Part shown: positions 35,082 through 43,291 of the stretch, piece after piece
Numbering within the stretch: position 1 is the stretch's first letter
Layout: every line of letters starts with the position of its first letter
Source of the DNA: CAZQIC01 sp964593555
Lineage (GTDB): Bacteria; Bacteroidota; Bacteroidia; JAFLBG01
DNA: 64,000 bases
Assembly (NCBI GenBank): GCA_964593555.1
Contig: CAZQIC010000008.1
Span: 1 to 64,000, forward strand
Direction: 5' to 3'
Made by a program: the position numbers and the translations under genes
The notes under the pieces: model-generated
The model's input: only the letters and a program-made list of their open reading frames with translations
What the model was told of the DNA's origin: nothing
The model's database searches: none

Positions 35082-35085
35082 CCCC

Positions 35086-35922
35086 ATGACAACGCAGAAA
35101 AATTTTTTCACTCTTATTTTTATTGTAATTGCCTCTTGTTCGAGAGCGCAAAATGTTCTCGACAGCTTCTACACACCTGAGAAACAAACTCAAAAAAGTC
35201 CTGTGCCGTATGTTCCTGTGAGGGAAGCGGATGTGATGTGGCACAGAAGAGTATGGAGAACTATTGATCTTCGGGAAAAAATAAATCAGCCCCTTTACTT
35301 TCCAACAAGTGAAATAAACGACAGGAAAAGCATGTTCGATGTTATAAAAATGGGAATATTTACCGGACAGATTACAGCATACGGCAATCCATTAAATGAT
35401 GATGAATTTAAAAAGCCACTTACATTATCGGAAGCAACAAACGTTCTTATGCGCGTTGATTCCATATCTATTCCGAATCCATTTACCAATGAAATGGAAC
35501 AAAAAGCAGATACAATACGTGTTACCTCCGCGGATGTAAAACAATACTGGATAAAAGAAGATTGGTTTTTTGACAAACAACGTTCGGTCTTAGATGTGAG
35601 GATCATTGGCATTTGTCCATTAAAAGAAAACAGAGGTGATAATGGCGAGGTAAGGGGCTATCAACCTATGTTTTGGGTCTATTATCCTGAATGCAGGCCA
35701 TTATTCGCCAAAGCAGAAGTATTCAACAGAAGCAATGATGCAGAGAAAAGAACACTTGATGAAATATTCATAAAAAGATTCTTCGGAAGTTATATAAATA
35801 AAGTGAGCAACGTTGCCGATCGTTCAATAGCTGAGTACGCAACCGGGCTGGATGCCCTGCTTGAGGCTGAAAAAGCAAAGCAGAATATCTTCGGGTTTGA
35901 GCACGATTTGTGGCACTACTAA
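35086..35922 (+). CDS. gldN: GldN/PorN family T9SS component
   Basis: A 278-aa exported protein matching GldN/PorN over its whole length. After the signal peptide come the family blocks NVLDSFYTPEKQ, READVMWHRRVWRTIDLREK, INQPLYFP, SMFDVIKMGIFTGQITAYG, VKQYWIKEDWFFDKQRSVLD, RIIGICP, PMFWVYYPECRP and LDEIFIKRFFGSYI. GldN binds GldK in the periplasmic ring of the type IX system. The signal sequence contains an IASC that could be read as a lipobox, though GldN is usually not lipidated. It is the third gld-like gene after the sigma/anti-sigma pair. GldL and the GldM membrane anchor are absent, so this is likely a paralogue of the genome's main gldN. Confidence 0.88.
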   Translation: MTTQKNFFTLIFIVIASCSRAQNVLDSFYTPEKQTQKSPVPYVPVREADVMWHRRVWRTIDLREKINQPLYFPTSEINDRKSMFDVIKMGIFTGQITAYGNPLNDDEFKKPLTLSEATNVLMRVDSISIPNPFTNEMEQKADTIRVTSADVKQYWIKEDWFFDKQRSVLDVRIIGICPLKENRGDNGEVRGYQPMFWVYYPECRPLFAKAEVFNRSNDAEKRTLDEIFIKRFFGSYINKVSNVADRSIAEYATGLDALLEAEKAKQNIFGFEHDLWHY

Positions 35923-36025
35923 AATAACTCACCTTTCCCTGTATCTTTTTCACTACTGCTGCATTATAACAGTAGGTCGCAGAATTCATAGATGAATTTA
36001 TTGTTAACCTTTAAAACTTCTGACC

Positions 36026-37207
36026 ATGGAAACAAAATATACTAACATTGGATATTTACTAACAGCATTGGCGATCGGATTTACTTCATGTGTTAATAAA
36101 AATGAAAAAACAACTACAAAGACCACCGATGGTCAGGAAAATATATCCTCACTAACCGAAAACAAAATTGACATCCCTGTCGAACCAAAAGTTGGCATAT
36201 TTACAGATACATTTTTTGCAGAAAATTACTCCGATACAGAAATAACAACCCAAATGGTTCATAAAAAAGTGGCTTCTGAAAAAAAAGAATCTAATCGGGT
36301 TTCAAAAAAAGCTGATGACAGGGAAGATTTTGTGAACCACTACGACACGCTAAAATATAATGGCGTAATTGTAAATTACTTTACCACAGTTTCAAAACAA
36401 CTTCATGGTAAACCTTATTTTGCAGAAAACTCTTCTCAATTGCTTGGCACGATCACAGAAATACTTACTACCAAACTTAAGGACGAAACAGACATTGTAT
36501 TACTGATCGACAAGACGGCGAGTATGGATGATGATCTTTTTGCAGTAAGAAATAGTTTGGACAGCATTTATAAATTAATTTCCGGTTTCGATAATGTAAA
36601 ACTCGCGATCGCCTCCTATGGAGATAAAAATTATCACCAGGACTTCTGGTACAATCGCAGCGACCTGAGTACCGACAAAGAAATTCTTGTCGACTATATG
36701 GATAGTTATAAAACTATTGGCAATCCGGATACTCCGGAGTCAGTTAACGATGCCATTATTAAAACGGTGCGTGAAATGAACTGGACAAATGGCAATAGAA
36801 GAATGATCCTCGTTATTGGCGATGCGCCATCACAGGAACCACCGCTCTCTGAATATTCGATCCAGGATGTGGTAAAAATTTGTGATTCAGCAAATATTAT
36901 CTTTAATCTTTATCCTGTCATCCTAAGCTTGCAGGGCAGCTTAGTTTACGATACTCCTGCAGAGTCTTTCCCGCTAAAGATCTATCCTAATCCTGCCAAA
37001 GATTTTACTACTGTTCAGATGAAATATGAGCAGACATATTACTATGACATTATTGACATTACTGGTAAAAAAATAAGATCAGGTAATTTTTATGGGACAA
37101 ATAATAAAATTTATCTTGATGGGATAAGCAATGGATCTTATTTAATCCAGGTGTATAATCCGGCTAATTCAGTTTATTCGACAGCTAAATTGCTAATACA
37201 AAATTGA
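36026..37207 (+). CDS. vWA-domain lipoprotein with type A T9SS sorting domain
   Basis: A 393-aa protein with a lipobox-like signal (GFTSC, Cys22), a low-complexity linker, a von Willebrand A domain from about 150 (DIVLLIDKTASMDDDLFAV with the MIDAS DxTxS; NRRMILVIGDAPSQEPP) and a type A sorting tail from about 315 (IYPNPAKDFTTVQM, YYDIIDITGKKI, GSYLIQVYNP). vWA domains bind metal-dependent ligands. Having both a lipobox and a T9SS tail is unusual, because the tail normally directs the mature protein to the outer surface. It lies 103 bp after gldN and could be the last gene of that cluster or an independent gene. It is convergent with the next gene. Confidence 0.85.
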   Translation: METKYTNIGYLLTALAIGFTSCVNKNEKTTTKTTDGQENISSLTENKIDIPVEPKVGIFTDTFFAENYSDTEITTQMVHKKVASEKKESNRVSKKADDREDFVNHYDTLKYNGVIVNYFTTVSKQLHGKPYFAENSSQLLGTITEILTTKLKDETDIVLLIDKTASMDDDLFAVRNSLDSIYKLISGFDNVKLAIASYGDKNYHQDFWYNRSDLSTDKEILVDYMDSYKTIGNPDTPESVNDAIIKTVREMNWTNGNRRMILVIGDAPSQEPPLSEYSIQDVVKICDSANIIFNLYPVILSLQGSLVYDTPAESFPLKIYPNPAKDFTTVQMKYEQTYYYDIIDITGKKIRSGNFYGTNNKIYLDGISNGSYLIQVYNPANSVYSTAKLLIQN

Positions 37208-37210
37208 ATT

Positions 37211-39154
37211 CTATTTAATGTTGGGATCCAACTCACGAGCTTTCTTATAATATAAGTCAGCATTGGCATTATCTCCCTTTAACTTATATGTCATAGACAA
37301 AAAGTAATTGGCCTGAGCATTGTTAGGATTTATTTCGAGGGCTCTTCTGAACCAGGTTATCGCATTGTCATAATCTTTTATCGTACCATAACAACTGGCC
37401 AGGTTTACCATGGCATCAACATAACGAGGATCCAGAGTTAAAATCTTTTTATACATCTCAATACATTCCTGGTATCTGCCTTGAGTAAAATATTCTGCGG
37501 CAAGGTTATTCATTGATATTGGATCGTTTGGTGTGTGCTTCAACGCACTCAAATAACATTCTATTGCTTTTGCCTTATCCCCCATTCTGGTGTAACCCAA
37601 TCCCATTTGGCTGTAAGCATCAGAATAGGTGGGTGAAATAGCAATAGCCTTTTCAAGTTCAGCAATACCTTGCAAAAAATATTCTTTCTTTTTTTGCTCA
37701 TTCTTTTCATTAGGTGCAATTTCTTTTACCAATTCTCTCCCCAGGTAATAGTGCATCCTTGTGCTTTGTGATGAAATATTTACATCATTTGAGTATAACG
37801 TAAAATTATTTTCCCACACCGTGTTCCTGTCAATGGTTTTAAAGGAATATAATATGGCAACCAAACCTGCTATGGCAATGATCTTTTTGTTCGGGATAAA
37901 AAATAATTTTATATCGTCATATATCACTGCAGTTCTTTCCATTCTAAAAAGCCGGGCCAATAACACAGCAGCGGCCAGGCAGAATCCAAACGAAGAAAAA
38001 TAAATAAAACGATCAGCCATTATTGAACCAATCAGAATAAAAATATTAGAGAACAAGGCAATAGTAATCAGATAGAATAGTATACAAAAGGATAGGATGT
38101 CTTTTCTCTTGAAACGTATAATAGCAAACACTAACATTGACGTATAGGCTAATGCTGAAACTATACTTATCACATCTCCAAATGTAACAGTTGGAACCTG
38201 GTTATAAGATCTGTCACAAACCAAAGAATACGGCACTATTAATAACTGAAGGTACATTCCCAATACTTTTATAGCAGTGGGAAGCCTGTCGAATAAGCTC
38301 ATGTTCCCAATAGGATTATCTATATAAGAAATAGCATCGAGTTTCGGCGCAGTGCCTAACACTTTCCATCGAATAAAAAAATAAACGCCGGTTACAACAG
38401 CGAAGAACGCAGTGTTAATCATAATTTTTCGAAAAGGTTTATCCATAAAAAAATACATCATCAGCGGAAACACCAATAGCATGGTAATGCCAGTTTCTTT
38501 CGCAAGCATGGCCAGGAAAAAACTAATGCCGGATAAGGTGAGCCACAATGCGGGTTTAGATTTACTGCTCTTTACAAAAGAGAAAAATGAAAGGATCATC
38601 AAAAAAAAACACATGATCTCATCTCTGCTCTTGATACTGGCTACAATTTCTGTATGAACAGGATGCGCGATAAAAAGAATTGTACCGATAAATGGAATTA
38701 TCAAATTATAATCCTTAAGCAATTCTGCAAGAAGTAAAAAAAGAAATACGCCAGTTAATGAATAAAACAAAACATTGATAAAATGACTCACCGCAGGAGA
38801 GTTAGGAAAATACTGCCACTCGATCGCAAACATTACAAGAGACAAAGGCCTGTATAATCCATCCTGGATGGAGAGATAACCGTACCTGTATGAAGTCTTC
38901 AGGATAGTCGAGATCCCGCTTGTGCCCTGGGTAACAACGTTATTTTCTTTGATTACAGAAAAATCATCAAGTGTATATCCGTGATTGAGCGTATTGGCAT
39001 AAAGAACAAATGCCAGAATGCCGATAATAAACGACAAAGAATAAATAACTCCTTTGCTTCTATTTATATTTTTTGCGGCAGGTTTTTGAACAGGCTGCTT
39101 TAATGCCTGCTTATTTTTTTCCTTACCGGATATTTTTCGCTTGCCTCCCGACAT
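37211..39154 (-). CDS. Membrane O-mannosyltransferase-like (TMTC-type) protein with C-terminal TPRs
   Basis: A 647-aa protein: a basic cytosolic start, then about ten or more membrane helices with the GT-C-type acidic loop after TM1 (HGYTLDDFSVIKEN) and a loop with RPLSLVMFAIEW and HPVHTEIVASIKSRDE, as in TMTC/PMT-like O-mannosyltransferases. The C-terminal ~180 residues carry about five tetratricopeptide repeats (AYSQMGLGYTRMGDKAKAIE, NNLAAEYFTQGRYQECIEMY, LASCYGTIKDYDNAITWFRR, ANYFLSMTYKLKGDNANADL). It probably glycosylates exported proteins. The donor and target are not known. It starts 6 bp after the nifU-type gene, so they share a transcript. Confidence 0.85.
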   Translation of the reverse strand: MSGGKRKISGKEKNKQALKQPVQKPAAKNINRSKGVIYSLSFIIGILAFVLYANTLNHGYTLDDFSVIKENNVVTQGTSGISTILKTSYRYGYLSIQDGLYRPLSLVMFAIEWQYFPNSPAVSHFINVLFYSLTGVFLFLLLAELLKDYNLIIPFIGTILFIAHPVHTEIVASIKSRDEIMCFFLMILSFFSFVKSSKSKPALWLTLSGISFFLAMLAKETGITMLLVFPLMMYFFMDKPFRKIMINTAFFAVVTGVYFFIRWKVLGTAPKLDAISYIDNPIGNMSLFDRLPTAIKVLGMYLQLLIVPYSLVCDRSYNQVPTVTFGDVISIVSALAYTSMLVFAIIRFKRKDILSFCILFYLITIALFSNIFILIGSIMADRFIYFSSFGFCLAAAVLLARLFRMERTAVIYDDIKLFFIPNKKIIAIAGLVAILYSFKTIDRNTVWENNFTLYSNDVNISSQSTRMHYYLGRELVKEIAPNEKNEQKKKEYFLQGIAELEKAIAISPTYSDAYSQMGLGYTRMGDKAKAIECYLSALKHTPNDPISMNNLAAEYFTQGRYQECIEMYKKILTLDPRYVDAMVNLASCYGTIKDYDNAITWFRRALEINPNNAQANYFLSMTYKLKGDNANADLYYKKARELDPNIK

Positions 39155-39160
39155 GTAATG

Positions 39161-39784
39161 CTAAACTGATTCGGCAACAACTTCTGTTACACCGGGAACC
39201 ATTCTTTTTAACAGACCTTCGATACCGGCCTTAAGAGTAATACTTGAAGAAGGACAGCCGCTGCAGGCGCCTTTCAGAGCAACAGTAACTATACCATCGC
39301 TAAAAGATTTAAAGGTGATGAGCCCTCCATCCTGCTCTACCGCCGGACGAATGTATTGTTCGAGCACCTCAACAATTTTATTTTCAGTTTCATTTTGCGG
39401 AGCAGCATGCTCTGTAAATACTGTTTCTGTTTTTTTAAATGTAGAATCTGTCGCAACCGTTGCCGAAGGAATATCTTTTACAGGAACATTTCCTTCCTCT
39501 AAAAATTTCTTTATGAATTCTCTCAATTCAAGCGTTATATCTTCCCAACTGACAACATCTGTTTTTGTAATGGCAATAAAATTAGCATTGATAAAAACTG
39601 CTTTTACAAACGGGAACTGAAAAAGTTTTTGTGCTAAAGGTGATCCACCAGATTCATTTATATTGAGATATTGCGCAGTTGCTCCATTTTCAATAAGTAA
39701 TTTATTCGCTACAAATTTAAGTGTTGCAGGATTTGGTGTACTTTCGGCATATACCGCTATAGGGGTTTTAATAAGAGTCTCCAT
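39161..39784 (-). CDS. NifU-type Fe-S carrier (Nfu)
   Basis: A 207-aa iron-sulphur scaffold or carrier. The N-terminal Nfu_N domain (YAESTPNPATLKFVANKLLI, FPFVKAVFINANFIAITKTD) and the C-terminal NifU domain hold the [4Fe-4S] ligand pair Cys174 and Cys177 (GACSGCPSSSITLKAGIEG). I chose METLIKTP as start (39784). The frame is open another 25 codons into the nadB 5' region, but those residues are not family-like. It is divergent from nadB with a 34-bp gap and upstream of the mannosyltransferase-like gene. Nfu proteins supply clusters to enzymes such as aconitase, lipoate synthase and quinolinate synthase. Confidence 0.92.
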   Translation of the reverse strand: METLIKTPIAVYAESTPNPATLKFVANKLLIENGATAQYLNINESGGSPLAQKLFQFPFVKAVFINANFIAITKTDVVSWEDITLELREFIKKFLEEGNVPVKDIPSATVATDSTFKKTETVFTEHAAPQNETENKIVEVLEQYIRPAVEQDGGLITFKSFSDGIVTVALKGACSGCPSSSITLKAGIEGLLKRMVPGVTEVVAESV

Positions 39785-39818
39785 TTTACTAATTTTATGT
39801 AGTATTAAAGTTACGCAT

Positions 39819-41390
39819 TTGAAACGAAAAATCGATTTTTTGGTAATTGGCTCAGGCATAGCGGGTTTAAGCTACGCATTGAAGGTGGCGAAACATGGCC
39901 GCGTATGCATTATTACCAAGTCGAACGAAGACGAATCCAATACAAAATATGCCCAGGGGGGAATAGCAGCGGTAATGTATAAACCAGACAGCTATGAAAA
40001 ACACATTAACGACACTCTTGTTTGCGGAGATGGTTTATGCGATGAGAAAGTGGTAAGGATGGTAATTACAGAATCAACAGAGAGGGTTAAGGAATTAATT
40101 GAATGGGGAACATCATTTGATAAAACTCCCGGAGGAGATTACGATCTTGCAAAAGAAGGCGGGCATTCGGAACACAGAGTATTACACCATAAAGACATTA
40201 CCGGTTTTGAAATTGAAAGGGCATTGCTCACACAAGCACACAAACATTCAAACATTGAAATACTCGATCACCATTTTGTTATTGACATTATAACCCAGCA
40301 TCATTTGGGAATGGAAGTCAACAGCCGCACACCTGGTATTGAATGTTATGGCGTATATGTTTTGAATCAGAAAACAGGACTTGTTGAAACATTACTTTCC
40401 AAAACTGTTTTAATGGCGAGCGGCGGTGCAGGAAATATTTATACTAACACCACAAATCCCTCCATTGCAACAGGAGATGGTATAGCGATGGTATACAGAG
40501 CAAAAGGCAGAGTGGAAAATATGGAATTTATGCAGTTCCATCCAACTGCATTATATAATCCGGGCGAAACACCTTGCTTCCTGATTACTGAAGCATTAAG
40601 AGGTTTTGGCGCCATACTGAAAACACAGGATGGAAAAGAATTTATGCAGCGCTATGATGAAAGATTATCATTGGCTCCAAGGGATATTGTTGCACGCGCT
40701 ATTGACAATGAATTAAAAATAAGAGGGGAGGATTTTGTTTACCTCAATTGTATGCATATTAATAAAGATGAATTGCTAAAACATTTTCCAAACATTTACA
40801 ACAAGTGTCAAAGCCTTGGCATTGATATTACCAAACAAATGATCCCGGTTGCGCCTGCTTCACATTATATATGCGGAGGCATTAAAGTGGATGAATACGG
40901 ACAAAGCAATATTAAAAACCTTTATGCAGCCGGAGAATGCTCCTGCACCGGATTGCACGGCGCAAATCGCCTTGCATCCAATTCTTTATTGGAAGCATTG
41001 GTTTATTCCCATCGCGCAAGTACTGATGCAATCAAAAAAATTCAGTCCATTACTTTTAAAGAAAATATTCCGGACTGGGACGATGAAGGCACTGCGCATT
41101 CTGAAGAAATGATTTTGATCACACAGAGTTTACGTGAAGTACAAAGCATTATGACCTATTATGTTGGCATTGTGCGTTCTGACCTGCGTTTAAAAAGAGC
41201 ATTGGATCGATTGGAAATAATTTACAATGAAACAGAAATCTTATACCAAAAGACTAAAGTATCTGTTGAGTTGTGCGAGCTGAGAAATATTATTTTAACC
41301 GCTTACATCATTATAAAACATGCTATGAAACGTAAGGAAAGCCGGGGTTTACATTACACCATTGATTATCCGAAAGCTGGGAAGGCATAA
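39819..41390 (+). CDS. nadB: L-aspartate oxidase
   Basis: A 523-aa flavoprotein that oxidises L-aspartate to iminoaspartate, the first step of de novo NAD synthesis with quinolinate synthase (NadA, not in the window). Motifs: the FAD dinucleotide fold DFLVIGSGIAGLSYALKV; KYAQGGIAAVM; EGGHSEHRVLHH; METMQFHPTALY-type block (MEFMQFHPTALYNPGE); RDIVARAID; and CTGLHGANRLASNSLLEAL. Start: the fold begins at KRKIDFLVIG, so TTG 39819 fits the family length. The frame continues upstream without stop into the divergent nfu gene, but no ATG lies in a sensible place. The spacing to nfu leaves 34 bp for both promoters. Confidence 0.93.
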   Translation: MKRKIDFLVIGSGIAGLSYALKVAKHGRVCIITKSNEDESNTKYAQGGIAAVMYKPDSYEKHINDTLVCGDGLCDEKVVRMVITESTERVKELIEWGTSFDKTPGGDYDLAKEGGHSEHRVLHHKDITGFEIERALLTQAHKHSNIEILDHHFVIDIITQHHLGMEVNSRTPGIECYGVYVLNQKTGLVETLLSKTVLMASGGAGNIYTNTTNPSIATGDGIAMVYRAKGRVENMEFMQFHPTALYNPGETPCFLITEALRGFGAILKTQDGKEFMQRYDERLSLAPRDIVARAIDNELKIRGEDFVYLNCMHINKDELLKHFPNIYNKCQSLGIDITKQMIPVAPASHYICGGIKVDEYGQSNIKNLYAAGECSCTGLHGANRLASNSLLEALVYSHRASTDAIKKIQSITFKENIPDWDDEGTAHSEEMILITQSLREVQSIMTYYVGIVRSDLRLKRALDRLEIIYNETEILYQKTKVSVELCELRNIILTAYIIIKHAMKRKESRGLHYTIDYPKAGKA

Positions 41391-41625
41391 GCTAATCTGA
41401 AGCTTTATGACAAAAGATTATATAAACCCACTTATAAATATTTGACGGAAGTACGGTTTATCATTATTACTTATACAAGATTATTATTAACAATATTTAC
41501 ATCTAAGAAATCAGATTTGTGTAATTTTTCCATTGAGCGGCGAGCTAGAAAAAAGTAATGCACAAAAAACAAAACACAGAATTGCTTTTTTATTAGCCCA
41601 ATTGCCAAGAAGAGTGAGCCGAAAT

Positions 41626-41658
41626 AAAATTTAGATTTTTGCACTCTCTAAATTTTTT
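41626..41658. terminator. AT-rich hairpin between convergent nadB and SprB protein genes
   Basis: A 10-bp stem (AAAATTTAGA / TCTAAATTTT) with an 11-nt loop and flanking T/A runs sits just before the convergent SprB gene's stop. It could terminate either transcript, but its AT content makes it weak. Confidence 0.4.
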
Positions 41659-41659
41659 C

Positions 41660-43291
41660 CTATCGTATTAAGCTCACATTTCCCTTCCTACTTATTTTAT
41701 CTCCACTGATGAGAGTTGCATGCAGGTAATAAACAAACACTGCTGTATTCTCCAAATTTCCTTTGTATATTCCATCCCAGCAGAACCGTGGATCTGTTGA
41801 TTCATAAACCCGTTCACCCCAACGGTTGTAGATTGATATTTGTAACTCTTTAATACACTCTTCCAATCCCCCCAGTGTACAGAAGTCATCATTTTCGCCA
41901 TCGTTGTTTGGTGAAAAAGCATTGGGCAGATGAAGTGTTTTCGGACAGGGACATGCGCTGTCTGAGATTGTTACAACAACTTGATTGGTGCAATTATTAT
42001 CGTCAGAAACTATTACAGTATACGTAATAGCCATTAGCCCTACAGCGGTTGAAGTAGTTTGCCCATTGTTCCAACCGTATGTTAATGTTCCGGCACCTCC
42101 TATAGCCGTCACTGAAGCTGTACCATCACTATTGCCACATATTGCAGAAGTATGTGTAGCAGTGGCTATAAGATCAGCAGCCTGAGTTATTATTACTGTT
42201 TTGCTACTGCTACAATTGTTCGCATCTATAACTATAACAGTATATGTATTTGCTGAAAGACCGGTGCTCATAGAAGTGGTTTGTCCGTTGCTCCAAGTGT
42301 ATGTATGCGGCGCGGTGCCCCCGTTGGGATTAACCATAGCATAACCGGTACTTTCTCCATTACAACTTACATTGTTTTGAGAGGAAATTAAAGGAGTAGG
42401 TCCGCCGGAATTGGCAACCAGAACCGGTACTGCCCGGCTACATCCGTTTGCATCTGAAATTAACACGGTATATGATCCCTGGCTGAGGCCGGTAGCAGTT
42501 GTAGTAGTTTGTACGGCTGTTGTACTCCATGAATATGTGTATGCAGGTGTCCCTCCAACCGGAGACACTGCAGCTGCACCGTCGCTGTTACCACAAGTGG
42601 ATGGCGTGGATGTAGTGGGGGCAACCAGTAAAGAGGGCTGCAAGATAGTTACTGTATATTGTTGGGTACAACCATTAGTATCTATAACAGTTACGGATTG
42701 ATTCCCTGCTACAAGGCCGGTTGCTATTTGAGTAGATTGGCTGCCGGAAGCCCACAAGTAAATATATCCCGGGATACCTCCACCCGCAGTAACTGTAGCA
42801 GTAGTAGTACCACCGTTGCAAAGAATGTTCGTAGCTGTTGCCGTAGCTGTAAGCGGAATGGGTTGGGCAATAGTAACTGTTTTAATGATTGTGCAGTTGT
42901 TTGCATCGTTGAGGACAACTGTATGAGAACCTGCCAGGAGTCCCGTGGCCGTTTGCGTAGTTTGATTTCCTTGACTCCATAGATAAGTGTAGGCAGTAGT
43001 TCCTCCTGCTGCTGTAACCGTAGCAGTAGCAGTACCACCACTGCAAAGAATATTTGCAGCAGTGGCGGTTGCAGTAAAAATTGTTGGCTCCGTGATACTA
43101 ACTGTTTTCGTAGTGATGCAGCCATTTGAATCGGTAATGATTACCGTATGAAATCCCGGCAAAAGGCCGGTTGCTGTAGAGCTTGTTTGGGCACCTTGAC
43201 TCCATGAATACGTATAAGGAGTAGATCCGCCTAAAGTAATAGTTGCAGTTGCGCTACCATCATTCGCTCCATTACACGAAACGTTGATCAC
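41660..43291 (-). CDS. 3' half of frameshifted SprB-repeat T9SS cargo (type B sorting domain)
   Basis: A 543-aa frame with about five to six SprB repeats of ~75 aa (VSCNGANDGSATATI, SWSQGAQTSSTATGLLPG, VIITDSNGCITTKTVSITEP) and a type B, CHU_C-like sorting domain from about 448 (HLPNAFSPNNDGENDDFCTL, ISIYNRWGERVYES, CWDGIYKGN). It has no signal peptide of its own, and its first possible start (GTG) overlaps the stop of the upstream frame as GTGA. Reading upstream in this frame gives SPQAIISPVINV, which continues the last repeat of the upstream frame, so both are parts of one ~1500-aa protein. Alone it could not reach the periplasm. Confidence 0.85.
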   Translation of the reverse strand: MINVSCNGANDGSATATITLGGSTPYTYSWSQGAQTSSTATGLLPGFHTVIITDSNGCITTKTVSITEPTIFTATATAANILCSGGTATATVTAAGGTTAYTYLWSQGNQTTQTATGLLAGSHTVVLNDANNCTIIKTVTIAQPIPLTATATATNILCNGGTTTATVTAGGGIPGYIYLWASGSQSTQIATGLVAGNQSVTVIDTNGCTQQYTVTILQPSLLVAPTTSTPSTCGNSDGAAAVSPVGGTPAYTYSWSTTAVQTTTTATGLSQGSYTVLISDANGCSRAVPVLVANSGGPTPLISSQNNVSCNGESTGYAMVNPNGGTAPHTYTWSNGQTTSMSTGLSANTYTVIVIDANNCSSSKTVIITQAADLIATATHTSAICGNSDGTASVTAIGGAGTLTYGWNNGQTTSTAVGLMAITYTVIVSDDNNCTNQVVVTISDSACPCPKTLHLPNAFSPNNDGENDDFCTLGGLEECIKELQISIYNRWGERVYESTDPRFCWDGIYKGNLENTAVFVYYLHATLISGDKISRKGNVSLIR

